Shown: positions 48,662 to 60,188, counted from the first letter of the stretch. The stretch is DNA of 64,000 nucleotides from Circinella umbellata (GCA_025093555.1 JAIWNF010000014.1:124001-188000); one strand, 5' to 3'. The notes: generated by a model not told the origin, from the sequence alone. Translations and numbers: made by a program.

Positions 48662-50206
48662 CTTGCTGCTGCTGTGCTTGTGGCAATGGTGATTGAGGGG
48701 GTTGTGGTAACGATGATAATGATGATTGAGAAGTGCGACGCGGAGTATAATCGATAATGTTTTTGGTTGGTGTAACAGGTACCGGTGATGAAGGTGGCAA
48801 AGCAAAGCCTATTTTTGGATAATAATATGAATTATCAACTTATGTTCTCATCACTTCTTTATATGTACAGAGTAAAATAAGGAAAAATATATATATTTAT
48901 TAATTATCTTTACCTCCTGATGATACGGGTGATGAGCCACTTAGTTCACGTGCCGACATTGGTTCACGATACTATATTTATAAAATTACAACTTGTCAGT
49001 GAAACCCTTAATATATTAAAGTATAAATATATATGAACTTTACCGTGATAGGAGATGATGAATCAATAGTTGATTTGAGTGTAGTAGTAGTATGAGTAGG
49101 TGAAGAAATTTCTGGTTTCCATGCTGATCTTGTCAGTTGCAAAGAGGCCGGTCGAGAAGGTTTTGATAAAGGAGCCGGGGCAGCACCAGATCCATCAGGT
49201 AATGGAGGCGTTTTAACCCCTCGACGACGAAAACCTTCGTCAGTAAACAATTCAGATATAATATCACGTACTTTATCTGTCTGGCCTTGTAATTCATCAC
49301 GGTCTAGCCACTTGTGTTCGACTAAAGAACAAAAAAAAAATCATAAAATAAAAAGGTTCAGTATGAAAACCATGCGAAACAAAACAAACAAAAGCACGTT
49401 TCTTTTTATAAATAAATTAAAAAAGAGGCTAAACTTACAATATTTTTGGCGCATAAATGCTCGAACATCATTATCCGTTTCAGGTTCAACATTATCTGTA
49501 CGATAATTTTTTAACCAAAGGGACTTTGCAACTTCATTACCACCTTGTTGTAATGCTACTACTTCTTGTCCTGAAAAAGTACTTGCTGAGATTGATTTAA
49601 CGCGATGTCCTACTTCACGACTAAAAATATAATTTTTTAAGTTTTAAGTTCAAAATAAGCGGGTCGAATAAAAAAAAAACCGAAAAAAAAATCGCAACAA
49701 AGTAGTTTAGACTCATTTGCAGGAACAATAAGAGAGAGGAAGAAAAGAGAAAAAGCTGAAAGTTTTTTTCACTTACACAAGGCCTGAGCATCTGCTGCAT
49801 ACAAATGTATTTACGCTTACATTAACAAAAAAAGGACTCTATACAAAAAGAAACAATATATTTAATAAAAGATCATATCCACACTATCTTTTTCTTTTGA
49901 GAAGAAACCAACTCCTTATTATTTCCCCCTCTTACCTTTGTCGGGCAGTCGAAACACTTTTTGTTTGCCGGCAAACGAAGCAGTGCTCGCACTTTTCTAT
50001 TAGTTAGTGTATGAAATATACATGTTAGTTGTTTTTTCTTTATATAAAAAAAAGAGAGAATATCAAGAAGTTTTATGTTTTGAAATTCGAAAACGTCAAT
50101 TCAAAGCAATTTGACATTGTTTCTTTTCTCATATATAAACTTACTGGATGTTTCTTTCTTCTTGTTTCTTCTGTTGAAGAGGTGTGAGTCCTCCAATGAA
50201 CGACAT
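47930..50206 (-). CDS. Arf GTPase-activating protein, AGFG/Ucp3-like, with poly-Q region
   Basis: Eight minus-strand exons (50206-50145, 49996-49936, 49838-49777, 49620-49439, 49321-49044, 48971-48914, 48808-48149, 48078-47930) give 503 aa, all in phase. The ArfGAP zinc finger is Cys35-x2-Cys38-x16-Cys55-x2-Cys58, with the likely catalytic Arg63 in CSGLVREVGHRVKSIS. The text GHRVKSISASTFSGQEV and LQQGGNEVAKSLWLKNY is closest to the AGFG family. The rest is disordered: Ser/Pro-rich, a poly-Gln run of about 16-17 coded mainly by CAA, several shorter Q runs, and DPF and DFGDF motifs (NDPFKAFQ, GDADFGDFASP) that in this kind of protein bind endocytic adaptors. Expected role: Arf regulation in vesicle traffic. 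The gene is divergent from the LDAH-type gene. Confidence 0.9.
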
Positions 50207-50568
50207 TTTCTTTTCTTTTTTTGTAACAAGAAATAAATAAATAAATAAAAAGGAAAAAGCTGTTATAAAAGTTGGTATTAAAAAATAAGAAACAAAAAAA
50301 GTAAAAAAGAAGAGAAAGAGAAAGAAAAATATATGTTTTAGCTTTTTTTTTTTTTAGCTTAAAGAAGAGGATATATTTTTTTTGGCAGAATAGACACAGC
50401 CTGACCCAAATCTTATTCTTATTTTTATGATGTCTTCTCACTCTCTCTCTCTTTTTTTTTTTTTAACCGAACAAGTGCATTATCATTTTAGTAACCAAAC
50501 CGACGTGGCTTGTTGTGTTCATTTTAACCTTTTTCTTTTCTCCACTTTTATTTTTATTATTATTAATC
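50207..50568. promoter_or_regulatory. Shared divergent promoter of the ArfGAP and LDAH-type genes
   Basis: The 362 bp between the two start codons must contain both promoters. It is rich in A or T runs with a CT-rich stretch (CACTCTCTCTCTC near 50437) on the LDAH side. No named site is seen. Confidence 0.5.
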
Positions 50569-52048
50569 ATGCGCCTCCCTTCTCAACTAAAAACGCCACT
50601 GCGGTCATATTGGTCCGTGGCTGGCAATGATACAGAAACATTATGGTGGCCTGTAAAACAAAATGTCTCAAATGATAAAAAGAAAATATTGTTCTTTATA
50701 CCAGGCAACCCAGGTCTTGTTGAATATTACACAGATTTTCTCGAGGAAATTCATCGTAATGTCGCATTTCCACTTGAAATCTTTGCTGGTAAAGAAATTA
50801 CATTTCGAAAAGTATTTTATTTGATTGTCATATCTCTCATTTCCTCCCTTTTCTCCATATCCGGTCTCCCCTCCACTCCCCTCCCCCCCCCTTTTTTTTT
50901 TGAATAATTTATAGCTATGCAAAAAAAAAAAAAAATTATAAGCTATTAATAACCATGGCAACTGGTTTTTTTTTTATCTCCTCCGCTATATTTATAATAG
51001 TTTCTAACCTTGGGATGACGATAACAACACCCGCAACAACAAAATTTGGTGCGACCAAAGAAAACAAGCTATTTTCGTTACAAGATCAAATCGATCATAA
51101 AATTGCATGTTTTGATATCCTTCGTCAAGAAAATCCTGATATCGAATTCATTTTAATGGGTCATTCTATTGGTGCCTATATTTCTGTTGAAGTATTAAAA
51201 AAGAGACATACTCAAAATATTACTCGTGTGGTAACTCTGTTCCCAACCATAAGAGAAATAGGCTTATCTCCAAATGGTCTTGCTTTTACAGTAGGTTTTT
51301 ACCTTTTTTTTTTTTTGTAATACCAACAAAACATCCCTAATAATTTTTTTTTTTTTTCACGATTGATTCCCAAAAAAAAATGTTTGCTAATACTAATTCC
51401 ATTTATTATCTATTTTAGAAATTGTTTTCCTATGTTCCTACAAGTATTGTTTCAACTTGTGCAACTTTATTTTCATATATTTCATCCCCTATACTGGAAC
51501 GTTTAGTGATGCTATTAACAGGACAAAAAGATCCTTGCGCACAAGTTACAGCTCATCGATTACTTCAGGGTTCTGTGGTGAAAAATTGTCTTTATATGGC
51601 TCAATGTGAAATGGAACAAGTGGGTGAATTGGACCTTGATTTTTATAATGCGCATGCACAAAAGTTTATTATTTACTATTCTCGTAATGATAAATGGGCT
51701 CCATTCGATCATTATCAATATATGAAACATAATTTCCCAAAACATGGTAAGAAAAAAGAATAATCAACACGAAAAAATTTGGTGTCTAGTATTTCTTATC
51801 TATACTAATTTGAAATCATGTTCTTCTTTCTTTTCTTTTAGAGCATTTATATTTATGTGAACAAGATATCCCACATAGTTTTACTTTAGGTAATAAACAT
51901 TATGATTATGGAATGATTTATTATTAATTTTTGATGTTGCTAAAAAAACAAGTGTTTTTATTATTCCGTCTATTCTAAATTTTTAGATCCACAAAATGCT
52001 ACTTATATGGCTCATAAAGTTGTTAATTGGTTATCTAATGATGAATAG
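50569..52048 (+). CDS. Lipid droplet-associated hydrolase (LDAH family)
   Basis: Five exons (50569-50788, 51001-51290, 51419-51746, 51842-51889, 51987-52048) give 315 aa, the family size. It is an alpha/beta hydrolase: oxyanion-loop region ILFFIPGNPGLVEYYTDFLE, nucleophile elbow GHSIG with Ser129, Asp region IYYSRNDKWAPFDHYQYM and His region EQDIPHSFTL. The segment FSLQDQIDHKIACFDILRQE is characteristic of the family (formerly DUF2305). Members sit on lipid droplets and are reported as cholesteryl or sterol ester hydrolases, with debate on substrate. The usual SHAGH-type motif after strand 3 appears as VSNLGM here, so either the exon 2 boundary differs slightly or the motif is lost. Confidence 0.9.
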
Positions 52049-52762
52049 TTGATAAATTTGATTCAAAAGAATCATGAGAGGGGGTAATAATAATAGTAGA
52101 TAACAAATATTTATCTATATATTATAGAAGAGAGATGTAGATTACTTGATATACCTTTGTAACTAGTTGAATACTTTTAATAACCGTACCAAAAACAAGG
52201 ACGTTTTTTCTTTATAAAAAAATTCATAATCACTCAATAAGCTGTAAAATTACCACGCACTACAAGCAGCATATACTAGATCATAAAATTAAGAGCTGTA
52301 TATATATACATATTATTATTTTTCCTTTGGCTGTGGAATGGATAAGATATATAATGGATAGTCTGTTTACACAACTCACAAAAAAAAATGTAGCTATAAT
52401 GCTACTTATGCATATGATATTGTAAACAAACGATCTTTGTACTGTATCCGGAATAAGCACCATGAAAGGAAATTATTATTTTTATTCATTGTAAAAAAAT
52501 AAAATTACTATGGGAGTTATAATGTTATGAGGATTCATCATAAAGATGGAACAAACAACAATTTATCATTGGAAATCCATCCCCCTTCTCCCCTTGACAC
52601 ATGATCTCCTCTCTCTTTTTTTTTTCTTTCTAATGCCAGTACCCCTAAAAAAAAGTGACTAAATTAAACCGCAAAAAATGATAATACAATACACAGGCAC
52701 ACTCAACATAAAAAAAAAATTCAAATAATTATTATTATTATTATTTTATATACCTATTTTAA
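52049..52762. other. Spacer after the LDAH-type gene
   Basis: Convergent 3' regions of the LDAH-type gene (plus) and the disordered-protein gene (minus). AT-rich, no further gene seen. Confidence 0.5.
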
Positions 52763-53524
52763 TTAAGAGGATGATACATTGCCACTTGATAAATCCATTC
52801 GCTGATGATGATTATGGTGATGCTGTCGATGTTGTTGTTGTTGATGATGATGACGTAACTTGCTATAGCGTACCAATTGTTCATGAAGTGACCTGTGATG
52901 ACGATCTAATTGTTCATGTTGATCCACGTTTGTTCCTTCTGTATCACCATCATAGCCAGAAGAAGGAGTAGGAATATCATGTTGTTGAGGATGATGTGTC
53001 GATGAAGTAATTGAACTATTACTACTACTTGACGGCATAATATCTATTGACGCTGAAGTATTATTTCCACCATGTGTTGCATTCTCAATACCTGCGATAG
53101 CCATGGCTTGTTCTTGTTGTGGTAATGATTCAAGTTGTACCTCCATAGCTGATGATTGCTCTTCTGTTGTTGGTTTATTCGATCTTCCAGAAGACTTGAT
53201 ATTATTGTTGTTTTTTGTAAAAAATTCTTGTTGTCGATATTTATTGGATGACCGCCTTGCACTTCGTACTGCTCTTTGTATTAAACTAGTCTCTTCATTA
53301 CGCTGTGATTGATCGTCATCGTCATAATCGTCATCTTCTTCGTCTGCTGCTGAAGAAACAGATGCTTCAATACCAGATTCTGATTCATTAACATATAATG
53401 GAAGTTGTGTTCGTCCATCCATAGGAGCGTCATTTAAGATAGTATTAGCTGTTGTTGTACTAACACCACCACCACGTGTTGAAATAGAAGAACTTGAAGT
53501 GGATGGGTTTAATTGAGTTGTCAT
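52763..53524 (-). CDS. Low-complexity, probably disordered protein (unknown function)
   Basis: A single 254-codon frame from ATG 53524 (MTTQLNPSTSSSSISTRGGG) to the TAA at 52763 gives 253 aa. An in-frame ATG at 53650 is rejected as the start because the added residues come from an ATATAT tract. Composition is Ser/Thr/Gln/His/Asp-rich with an acidic block (ADEEDDDYDDDDQSQ), one basic patch (RAVRSARRSSNKYRQQ) and a His/Gln-rich C-terminus. No domain, signal peptide or membrane segment is visible. Codon use is steady and no stop interrupts it, so it is likely a real gene, but the product cannot be assigned. The PLDc_N gene lies just upstream on the same strand. Confidence 0.6.
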   Translation of the reverse strand: MTTQLNPSTSSSSISTRGGGVSTTTANTILNDAPMDGRTQLPLYVNESESGIEASVSSAADEEDDDYDDDDQSQRNEETSLIQRAVRSARRSSNKYRQQEFFTKNNNNIKSSGRSNKPTTEEQSSAMEVQLESLPQQEQAMAIAGIENATHGGNNTSASIDIMPSSSSNSSITSSTHHPQQHDIPTPSSGYDGDTEGTNVDQHEQLDRHHRSLHEQLVRYSKLRHHHQQQQHRQHHHNHHQRMDLSSGNVSSS

Positions 53525-53944
53525 TTTGAAAGTTTGTATGATATTATATATATATATATATGAGATATAAAAAAAAATGTTGAGCTTGTTATGTAACCCA
53601 ATATTTTTTTTTATTGGTCGGCTGTTAAATATAACAACAATAAGCTGCATAATAATAATAAATGATTTATTGCAACATCACACCCCATTTTTTAATCAAA
53701 CCCTTGGAAAATAAAAAATAAAAAGGATGTTTGTGTTTTCTTCCTTTTTTTAATATTATTATTTGACTATAGCAAAATATTGATATACAAAGTGAAAATA
53801 AAATGATTCATTGATGTCTGTAACTGTTATTTTTAATATTATGATAGCTAAAAAAAGGAGGAGGAAGAAGAAGAAGAAGAATGTACTATTATTATATTGA
53901 CTTGAGTATAAAACCACATAAGTATTATTTGTCTTTTTTCTATA

Positions 53945-54260
53945 CTAAACAAGAGCTTCATATCGAGAATTATGTTGGGTTCGATTACTGAATAGGCTGT
54001 TTAGTTTTTTTAAATAATATACATAGAAACTGTTAGCATTCACACTCGATTATTCTTTTGTTATATGATTAAAAAAAAAGAACTTACAAGTAAAGAATGA
54101 TACCAATTACAGGAAAGAAAAAGACTAATAACGACCAACCAAGCTTGCCAGATATGGTTCGATTTGAATTAAATACTTCAAAAATAACAATCAAATCAAA
54201 GATAAGAATAAGCAATCCAACGATCCCACCACCGGTACTTAACATTGTATTATGCCCCAT
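53945..54260 (-). CDS. 74-aa PLDc_N-type two-helix membrane protein
   Basis: Two minus-strand exons (54260-54088 and 53996-53945) joined by a 91-nt GT-AG intron give 74 aa. The first exon encodes MGHNTMLSTGGGIVGLLILI continuing into a first helix (FDLIVIFEVF), a polar turn (NSNRTISGKLGW), then a second helix (SLLVFFFPVIGIILYF). The second exon supplies LFSNRTQHNSRYEALV. The turn and the second helix with FFPVIGIILY match the phospholipase D-nuclease N-terminal (PLDc_N) domain, found alone in small membrane proteins and at the start of cardiolipin synthases. No catalytic domain follows. The gene is easy to miss because neither exon alone is long. Likely an integral membrane protein; function unknown. 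Confidence 0.8.
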
Positions 54261-54337
54261 TGTTTTTCTTCTAGTTTAATGTTTGTATTGTTGTGTGGTA
54301 TTTTAAATGTCTCGTGTGAATAAAGAGGAATTGTTAG

Positions 54338-54368
<31 letters not shown>

Positions 54369-55102
54369 TCTTTACAAATTGTGAGGGCTTAAAGCCCCCA
54401 TGAGAAAAATGAAATAAAACCAATGAAAACATGTGACACCTCGCTATTAATAATATCAAAAATATTGATTAATCTTTGATGTTAATACGTACTAAAACAA
54501 TTGTTCTTATTGTTGAATAATGGTATTAATGAAATATATATTATATTCATATCTTTATACCCGGCAAAAAAAAAAGTTCTGATTGAATACGTATATAAAC
54601 AAAAAAAAAAAGTAACAATTTCGATGAATAAATAGTTAAAGAATTATTTGCTATTAGAATAACAGAAAGGATAGGTTGTTTAACTGCTTTATATATAATT
54701 ATTAAATACAAAAAGTATATACCATATTCTCTATCGAATTAAATTTTATATTAAATGTATATTTGCTGCAATTCCTGCATTGCAGCCGCTACATTTTCTG
54801 TTAAGAGGATGCTGTATTAACTTTTCTGTAATCCATATTATAGGACCATAGTTTTAAAAATACGTATGTACGTACAGACTCAGAATATTCCACACATAAA
54901 AAATATCACAGGAGCTACTATTGTTAATGATAACTACTTGTTGATACTTGAAATTAACAGATACACATCTTTCAAAGATATATATACATAAAAGTCACGT
55001 GGAAATCGCGATGGAGACTGTTCAAGTAGCAATACGTAACCTGGATGTCATGTACGATCAAGTCTTATCGGTGAACACATAGAAGCAGATATTACGATCA
55101 AA

Positions 55103-55181
55103 TAGGGGGTTTTCATGAATGAAATTGACGAAATCGACAGATTTCAAAATCGTTTTTTTTTTTCATTTTTGGAACCCCCTA
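55103..55181. mobile_element. MITE-like short element with inverted ends and TA flanks
   Basis: A 79-bp segment starts TA-GGGGGTTTTC and ends GGAACCCCC-TA, so imperfect inverted ends of about 8-10 bp are flanked by TA, as expected for Tc1/mariner-type MITEs. The inside contains GAAATTGACGAAATCGACAG and a poly-T run. A similar interior sequence occurs at 24056-24088 inside family pseudogene copy 1. Confidence 0.5.
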
Positions 55182-55800
55182 ATAAACTGTTGTTCATATT
55201 CAGTTTTTATATATATCAAAAAGAAAAATACAGAAATATAGTACGTTTTCATATAATCAAAGTATTATGTATCAATTAAGAAAAATAAATTACTGAAAAG
55301 AAAATAACAATGAATAAATGTATGTTACGTACGAATTATTTACAAAAGTGGAATCAAAAATAATTTTATATTTCAGTAACATTGAGCAGGCCTTTTTGTG
55401 AATGATATATCATATAATAAAACTACGTACAACTGATGTGAAACAGTTAGCTATTGCAGCAATTTGTATTATGTACTCCTTAGCGTCCGTTTTCAAAAGG
55501 TGCAATATTAATGATTAAAAACATATGTTGGATCCATTTGTTAATACCTTGATCTTTGACAAACAGTATTATGGAAGACCGACTGACTTTTGTTTATGGA
55601 CATGTAGCTGCTCCTTTTCGGTACAAAGAGATAAGGAAATATAATACGTGATGAATCTTAAGGACTTTGATTACCATAACTAATCTCCTTTTAATAGGAA
55701 AGAGGTTTGTTTGAGTAGTTGGGGAGAAAGTAGACTTTGCTCTACTATAGGTATTAAATAATGATATGATGTAAGGGATGACGGAATAGTTACTCTATTT

Positions 55801-55868
55801 ATATGTTAGGAGGTGATAGCACAGTGTAGTTCCTTCCCGATAAACCTCTTCGGGTGCTAGCTTATCAC
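55801..55868. other. Short GC-richer segment with nested inverted repeats
   Basis: GGTGATA / TATCACC (7 bp), GCA / TGC and CCCGA / TCGGG (5 bp) nest in order, so an RNA from either strand could fold into a bulged stem with an internal hairpin. It is GC-richer than its surroundings. It does not fit a tRNA, hammerhead or other class I know. Confidence 0.25.
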
Positions 55869-55882
55869 CGTGATTACATGTA

Positions 55883-56137
55883 TCAGCTGAATGACTTAGC
55901 CTTTGTCAATTTCCTAAATTCCATGAAGTAAAGCAGACCAATTAAACCAGCATTAACTAAGATTGATATCATACCAGCTTCAGGACACGATAATCTGTTT
56001 AGAATTTGAAATATGAGTTGTAGAGATGCAACCAAGTTCAGTATTGGTCCAAACGCATCGAGTATTTTTTGTAAATGGTGTTGCAGATGTGAACAATTGG
56101 TATAGTGTGCTCTAGTGGTTCCTGGTTGGTACTCCAC
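55883..56137 (-). CDS. Unrecognised open frame with hydrophobic segments
   Basis: The minus frame reads EYQPGTTRAHYTNCSHLQHH, then KILDAFGPILNLVASLQLIF and AGMISILVNAGLIGLLYFME, ending RKLTKAKSFS at TGA 55883. The composition and two hydrophobic segments look protein-like. The frame continues upstream to an AG acceptor-like site at about 56154 (AVFVEYQPG). No first exon was found. It may be a gene fragment or a small membrane protein; I recognise no family. Confidence 0.3.
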   Translation of the reverse strand: MEYQPGTTRAHYTNCSHLQHHLQKILDAFGPILNLVASLQLIFQILNRLSCPEAGMISILVNAGLIGLLYFMEFRKLTKAKSFS

Positions 56138-58010
56138 AAAGACAGCCTTTTGTAATGGGTATGAAGGAAGTCAATGCATACGCCATTGGATCAAACTATA
56201 TCACCACAATTTAAGAGTCTTCTTTAGATATATTAATATTAACAAGAAGTGTTTCAATAATTATAATCGTTACCATGGTATATAGCCAATTGAGAATAGG
56301 TTGGAGAAAGGTATTATTTACACTTTCTTATCGTAAGCACATATGCGGTCTTAAAAATATTTATGCATAAATCATGAAATTTTACACACAAGAAAAAAAA
56401 AAGGTTTATTTGTGGGAAAGAACATTCGTTACATATTATTATGCATAATGTGAATGTGAGAGAGAGGATAAAGTGAGGCTGATGTATTCTTAGAGTTTTT
56501 ATTTAGATATTTCTTTGTTACTATATATGGATAATTTAACTTTTTAACCCTGTGATTTATATATATGAGTATATATGATTTTTACAAAGTAAAAAATTAT
56601 TTTGTTTCATATTTGTGTGAATTAATGTAAATCATAACAATACTGTACATAATAGATATATATGGATCAACTACTTTGCAATGCAACACTAAATAAAATA
56701 AAAAAAACCCATATGGTGTTAGCTATTAAAAAGGAGAATACTTAATTGTCGCACGGAAGAAAAATGTTATAATTGCGCGCACTGTTCTTTTGTGCAGTTC
56801 TAGTATACAGTACGTCAAATAACTCCCTTTTCAAGGAGTTACTTATCATAAGATTGGTTTATCACGCTTAAAACTTCTTTTTTTTTCGTTCATGCAACAT
56901 AGCAACACGAATAACGATGATGATGATGATGGATCAACGATTTTTTTTTTTGGTATTTGTTTGCGGGGAATAAGATTACTGAAACGAAGATGATAGATGG
57001 ACACACGAACGAGTTATGTTTGTTTGTTGTTTTTGCTGTTTTCTTAATTTTATGATTAAAAGTGATATTGTTGTTATGATTGCTTGTCATCAAATCATTT
57101 TTATATCCTAACAACAACAGTGTATATATGTACATTTTCTCTTTTACATTAATGCCAAAAAAGAATGATCATTAAAATCCATAATGGTTTCATATGCATT
57201 TGTACAAAGGAGGCAGGTTGCCAAGAAAAAAAAAATAACGAGGAAAGAAGGAACCAAAAAACTCATTTAAGATCATGTACATTTTTGTTTTGTTTTTGTT
57301 TTTAACAGCTCCAAGCCTCTATATATAGTTGTTACTACTATTGCTGCTGTCTCTGCTGCTGTTTATCATTAAACCTTATCGAATTTTAGTATATATTTTA
57401 TATATGGCGAAAATATGTAGGAAGGTACATATGGTTTCTCGATTTGTTCTATGTAGTATTGTACACAAGTGTAATGAATATTTTGGACCCGGTCAAAGGG
57501 TAACTAAAAAAAAAAAGCACCCTGAAAGGTTATTCTCTTCTGGATCAGCGGATATTGTTGAGTTAGTATCATACATACTAGCAAAAAAAGGAAAGCTTCT
57601 TGATTTCCCGTTCTCCTCGTTTTGGTTCTTTTCTTTTACTTTAATCTCGAATATAATTAATTACTCAAGCCTATTTCTGTTTGTGCATTTTACAGCGCCC
57701 CGTTTTTTCTTTTTCTCTTTCATAATAATATACATATATATGTAGTGGTACTTCACTAACCACTAGCCTTAAATTGTTTTTGTCCTACCTTTATTGACTA
57801 AAAACCAACACCCAACCTCCCCCACTATTCTGTATAACTAACTTTTTTGCATCCCGTCATATTATATATTTACATATTCCTTCTTATTTTTCCCTTTCTT
57901 TTCTTTCTTATTATTCTTATTATTTTTTATTACTATTTACCACATTGTTACTGCTATTATCATTCTAATATCATACATTATTCACCATTTTACAAACGCA
58001 ATATAAACAC

Positions 58011-58823
58011 ATGACAAACAATACACCGAACTACATTTCAATATATGACAACACAGCAGCAGCTAATTTAATCTATGTGTCCGAAAGTGTTTGTGAAGTA
58101 CTAGGTTATACACCGGATGAAATGGTAGGAAAAGGTGGTTACCAGTTTTTTCATCCCAGCGACATTAACGCATTAACGCGTGTTCATTCAGCCAACGTTA
58201 TGAATGAGAAAATGTCATCCATGGTTGCTTATCGAACACGTCACAAGGATGGTCATTATGTCACTATTGAAACGTTGGTTCATTACTGCTACGATTTACT
58301 TATGTGTACAAACTATTTGTACGATCCAAACAATGTAGGGCACAAGATTCGCAGCAACTCGGTAGACGAAGTGTTTATCGTAAACGAAAATGGTTCTCTA
58401 GAGTTGATAGGTGCCTGGAATGATAGTCAGGAACGGATGCAAGCATCATTACAAACACACCATCAATGGATCAATAATCGAGTGACACATATTCAAGAAC
58501 CTCGTTTTTGTTTGATATTGAATCGCTATACAGAGGATTCAACCATTGTCTTTGTTTCACAAATGGCGGAACGACTAGTAGGAGTACAATGTGACCAAGT
58601 TTTAGGAAGACCCTTATTGGATTATGTTAGTGATAAGGATGGAGAAGTCGTTCAACAGCAATTGGATATGACCAAAGGATCGGATATGATCATGCGTATG
58701 CGATTTGATTGGATTGTAAATAAAGAAGATAATACAACTCAAGCAGTAGAAGCAATTGTTGGTTCATCAAATGATGGGTTGGTGGTTGTGATTCGGCTAG
58801 CTTCCAGAATGACCGTGTCTTAA
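58011..58823 (+). CDS. PAS-domain protein, two PAS repeats
   Basis: A single uninterrupted frame of 270 aa, from MTNNTPNYISIYDNTAAANL to TAA 58823. Residues about 7-100 form a PAS fold (LIYVSESVCEVLGYTPDEMV, GYQFFHPSDI, YRTRHKDGHYVTIE). Residues about 160-245 form a second (LILNRYTEDSTIVFVSQMAE, VLGRPLLDYVSDKDGEVVQQ). The arrangement recalls White-Collar-type PAS proteins, but the LOV signature GxNCRFLQ is replaced by GKGGYQFFHPSD, so there is no flavin-binding Cys, and no GATA finger or other output domain follows. It may act as a dimerising sensor or partner. The start at 58011 is the first ATG after a long pyrimidine-rich leader. The lack of introns is unusual here. Confidence 0.85.
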   Translation: MTNNTPNYISIYDNTAAANLIYVSESVCEVLGYTPDEMVGKGGYQFFHPSDINALTRVHSANVMNEKMSSMVAYRTRHKDGHYVTIETLVHYCYDLLMCTNYLYDPNNVGHKIRSNSVDEVFIVNENGSLELIGAWNDSQERMQASLQTHHQWINNRVTHIQEPRFCLILNRYTEDSTIVFVSQMAERLVGVQCDQVLGRPLLDYVSDKDGEVVQQQLDMTKGSDMIMRMRFDWIVNKEDNTTQAVEAIVGSSNDGLVVVIRLASRMTVS

Positions 58824-60188
58824 TTAGCTATATATATATGTATGTTCTGTTCTACTTTTCATACATCTATATAAAAGTAAACACAAACACCAATTCATCT
58901 CATTTATCATCACCAATAATAACTTTGTCAATGTGAACATTGATAATAACAACAGCAATTTAGTAAATAGATCAGTAACAACTAATAACAACACCACCAA
59001 CAACAACAACAATAACAACAGTAATAATAATCCTTCTTATTATACACAATTTTCTTTTTCTCTGTTATCAATGCATCCTAAACACAAGTTATGAACTAAA
59101 TGCATACGTACATACATACATAAACACATACATACATTTAAAACAAAAAATAGAAAACATACTACAACAACAACAATTCCCTCCAACACGCATATACAAT
59201 CAAATATACTATCATTCCACTGACATAACTATTTCTTCCTCACTCAACACCAACATGACACACACGGGACACACATCGAAACATATTTTTTTTTAAAAAG
59301 AAAAAGAATTGTTGTTTATACAAAAATTCCCTTTTTTGAGTACTTGACAATCATTGCATATATATATGTACATACAACTTTTATATCTTTCCTTTATATT
59401 CTATAATCATATATTAATATATTGTTTAATGTTTCATTTTTTTTTTCATTTCATTTCCATTTTTTTTGTGAGATATAACAAAATCATTTACGTATCAGAA
59501 TAATAAAGATTGGTCTGTTATATGTGTGATATCAATCCTGTATATAGTAGAGTAGACTGTGTCGTCTTAAAAGAGAATATTATCATTTCAATTGGTTGAT
59601 ATAATGTATTTTTTTTCTAAAAAAAAAAAAAAAAAAAAAAGATGATGATCCAGCATCCTTCTTTTCTTCTTTTTTTTTTTTTTTTTTGAAGTTATCTTTA
59701 ATTGAGAATAAATTGCCAAAAGAAATGACGATAATAATAATATATAGATAATATAATTAAAGGGAAGAGAACTATGTATGTGTTGTGTGTGTGTGGTGTG
59801 TGTGGAGTGAATAGGCATTTAGTAAAGCCAAAAGAAAGAAATACTTCACAAATACTTGATTTTCTTTTCCTTTGTTCAAAAAGGAAAAATATTTGATTTT
59901 AAGGTAACAAGTAAAAAAAGTGTCAGGATATGTTATCACTAAAAGCAATGAAATGTGTGTGTATGTTGGGTGATGCTACAAATAATAATAAGATAATAAT
60001 AATAATAATATAAAAAACAAAAAAAAAAAGAAACGATTACAAAAATGAAATAAAAAAAAAAAATAACAGACAGGAAAACAAAAGTGTTGGGTAATAAAAA
60101 AAAAAAGGAAGGGGGGGGAGGGGGTTATTGAATCTATAATAATAACACCAAAATATGATATATCCGTAAAACCCCCCCTTTTCTTCAT
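58824..60188. other. Convergent 3' region rich in simple repeats
   Basis: Between the PAS gene (plus) and the C2H2 gene (minus). Contains an AAC trinucleotide tract (58940-59035), ACAT-type repeats (59100-59140), a run of about 21 A near 59620, a T-run near 59670, a GTGT tract (59780-59805) and ATA repeats (59980-60010). No gene was recognised. Confidence 0.55.

Larger units (their letters stand above)
54261..58010. other. 3.7-kb gene-poor stretch
   Basis: Mostly AT-rich. It contains a MITE-like repeat (55103-55181), a possible structured element (55801-55868) and an unrecognised minus frame (55883-56137), listed separately. The frame 57329-57745 starts with runs of Leu from a CTG/CTA repeat and has no domain, so I do not call it. 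The pyrimidine-rich 57850-57990 stretch should be the promoter or leader of the PAS-protein gene. Confidence 0.45.

Noticed and set aside
48536..48805. Minus frame with poly-Asn overlapping the ArfGAP gene
   Set aside because: A shifted reading of the CAA repeat in the ArfGAP coding exon.
57329..57745. 138-codon plus frame starting with a Leu run
   Set aside because: Driven by CTACTATTGCTGCTG repeats and T-rich DNA, with no domain, and it overlaps the likely promoter of the PAS gene.
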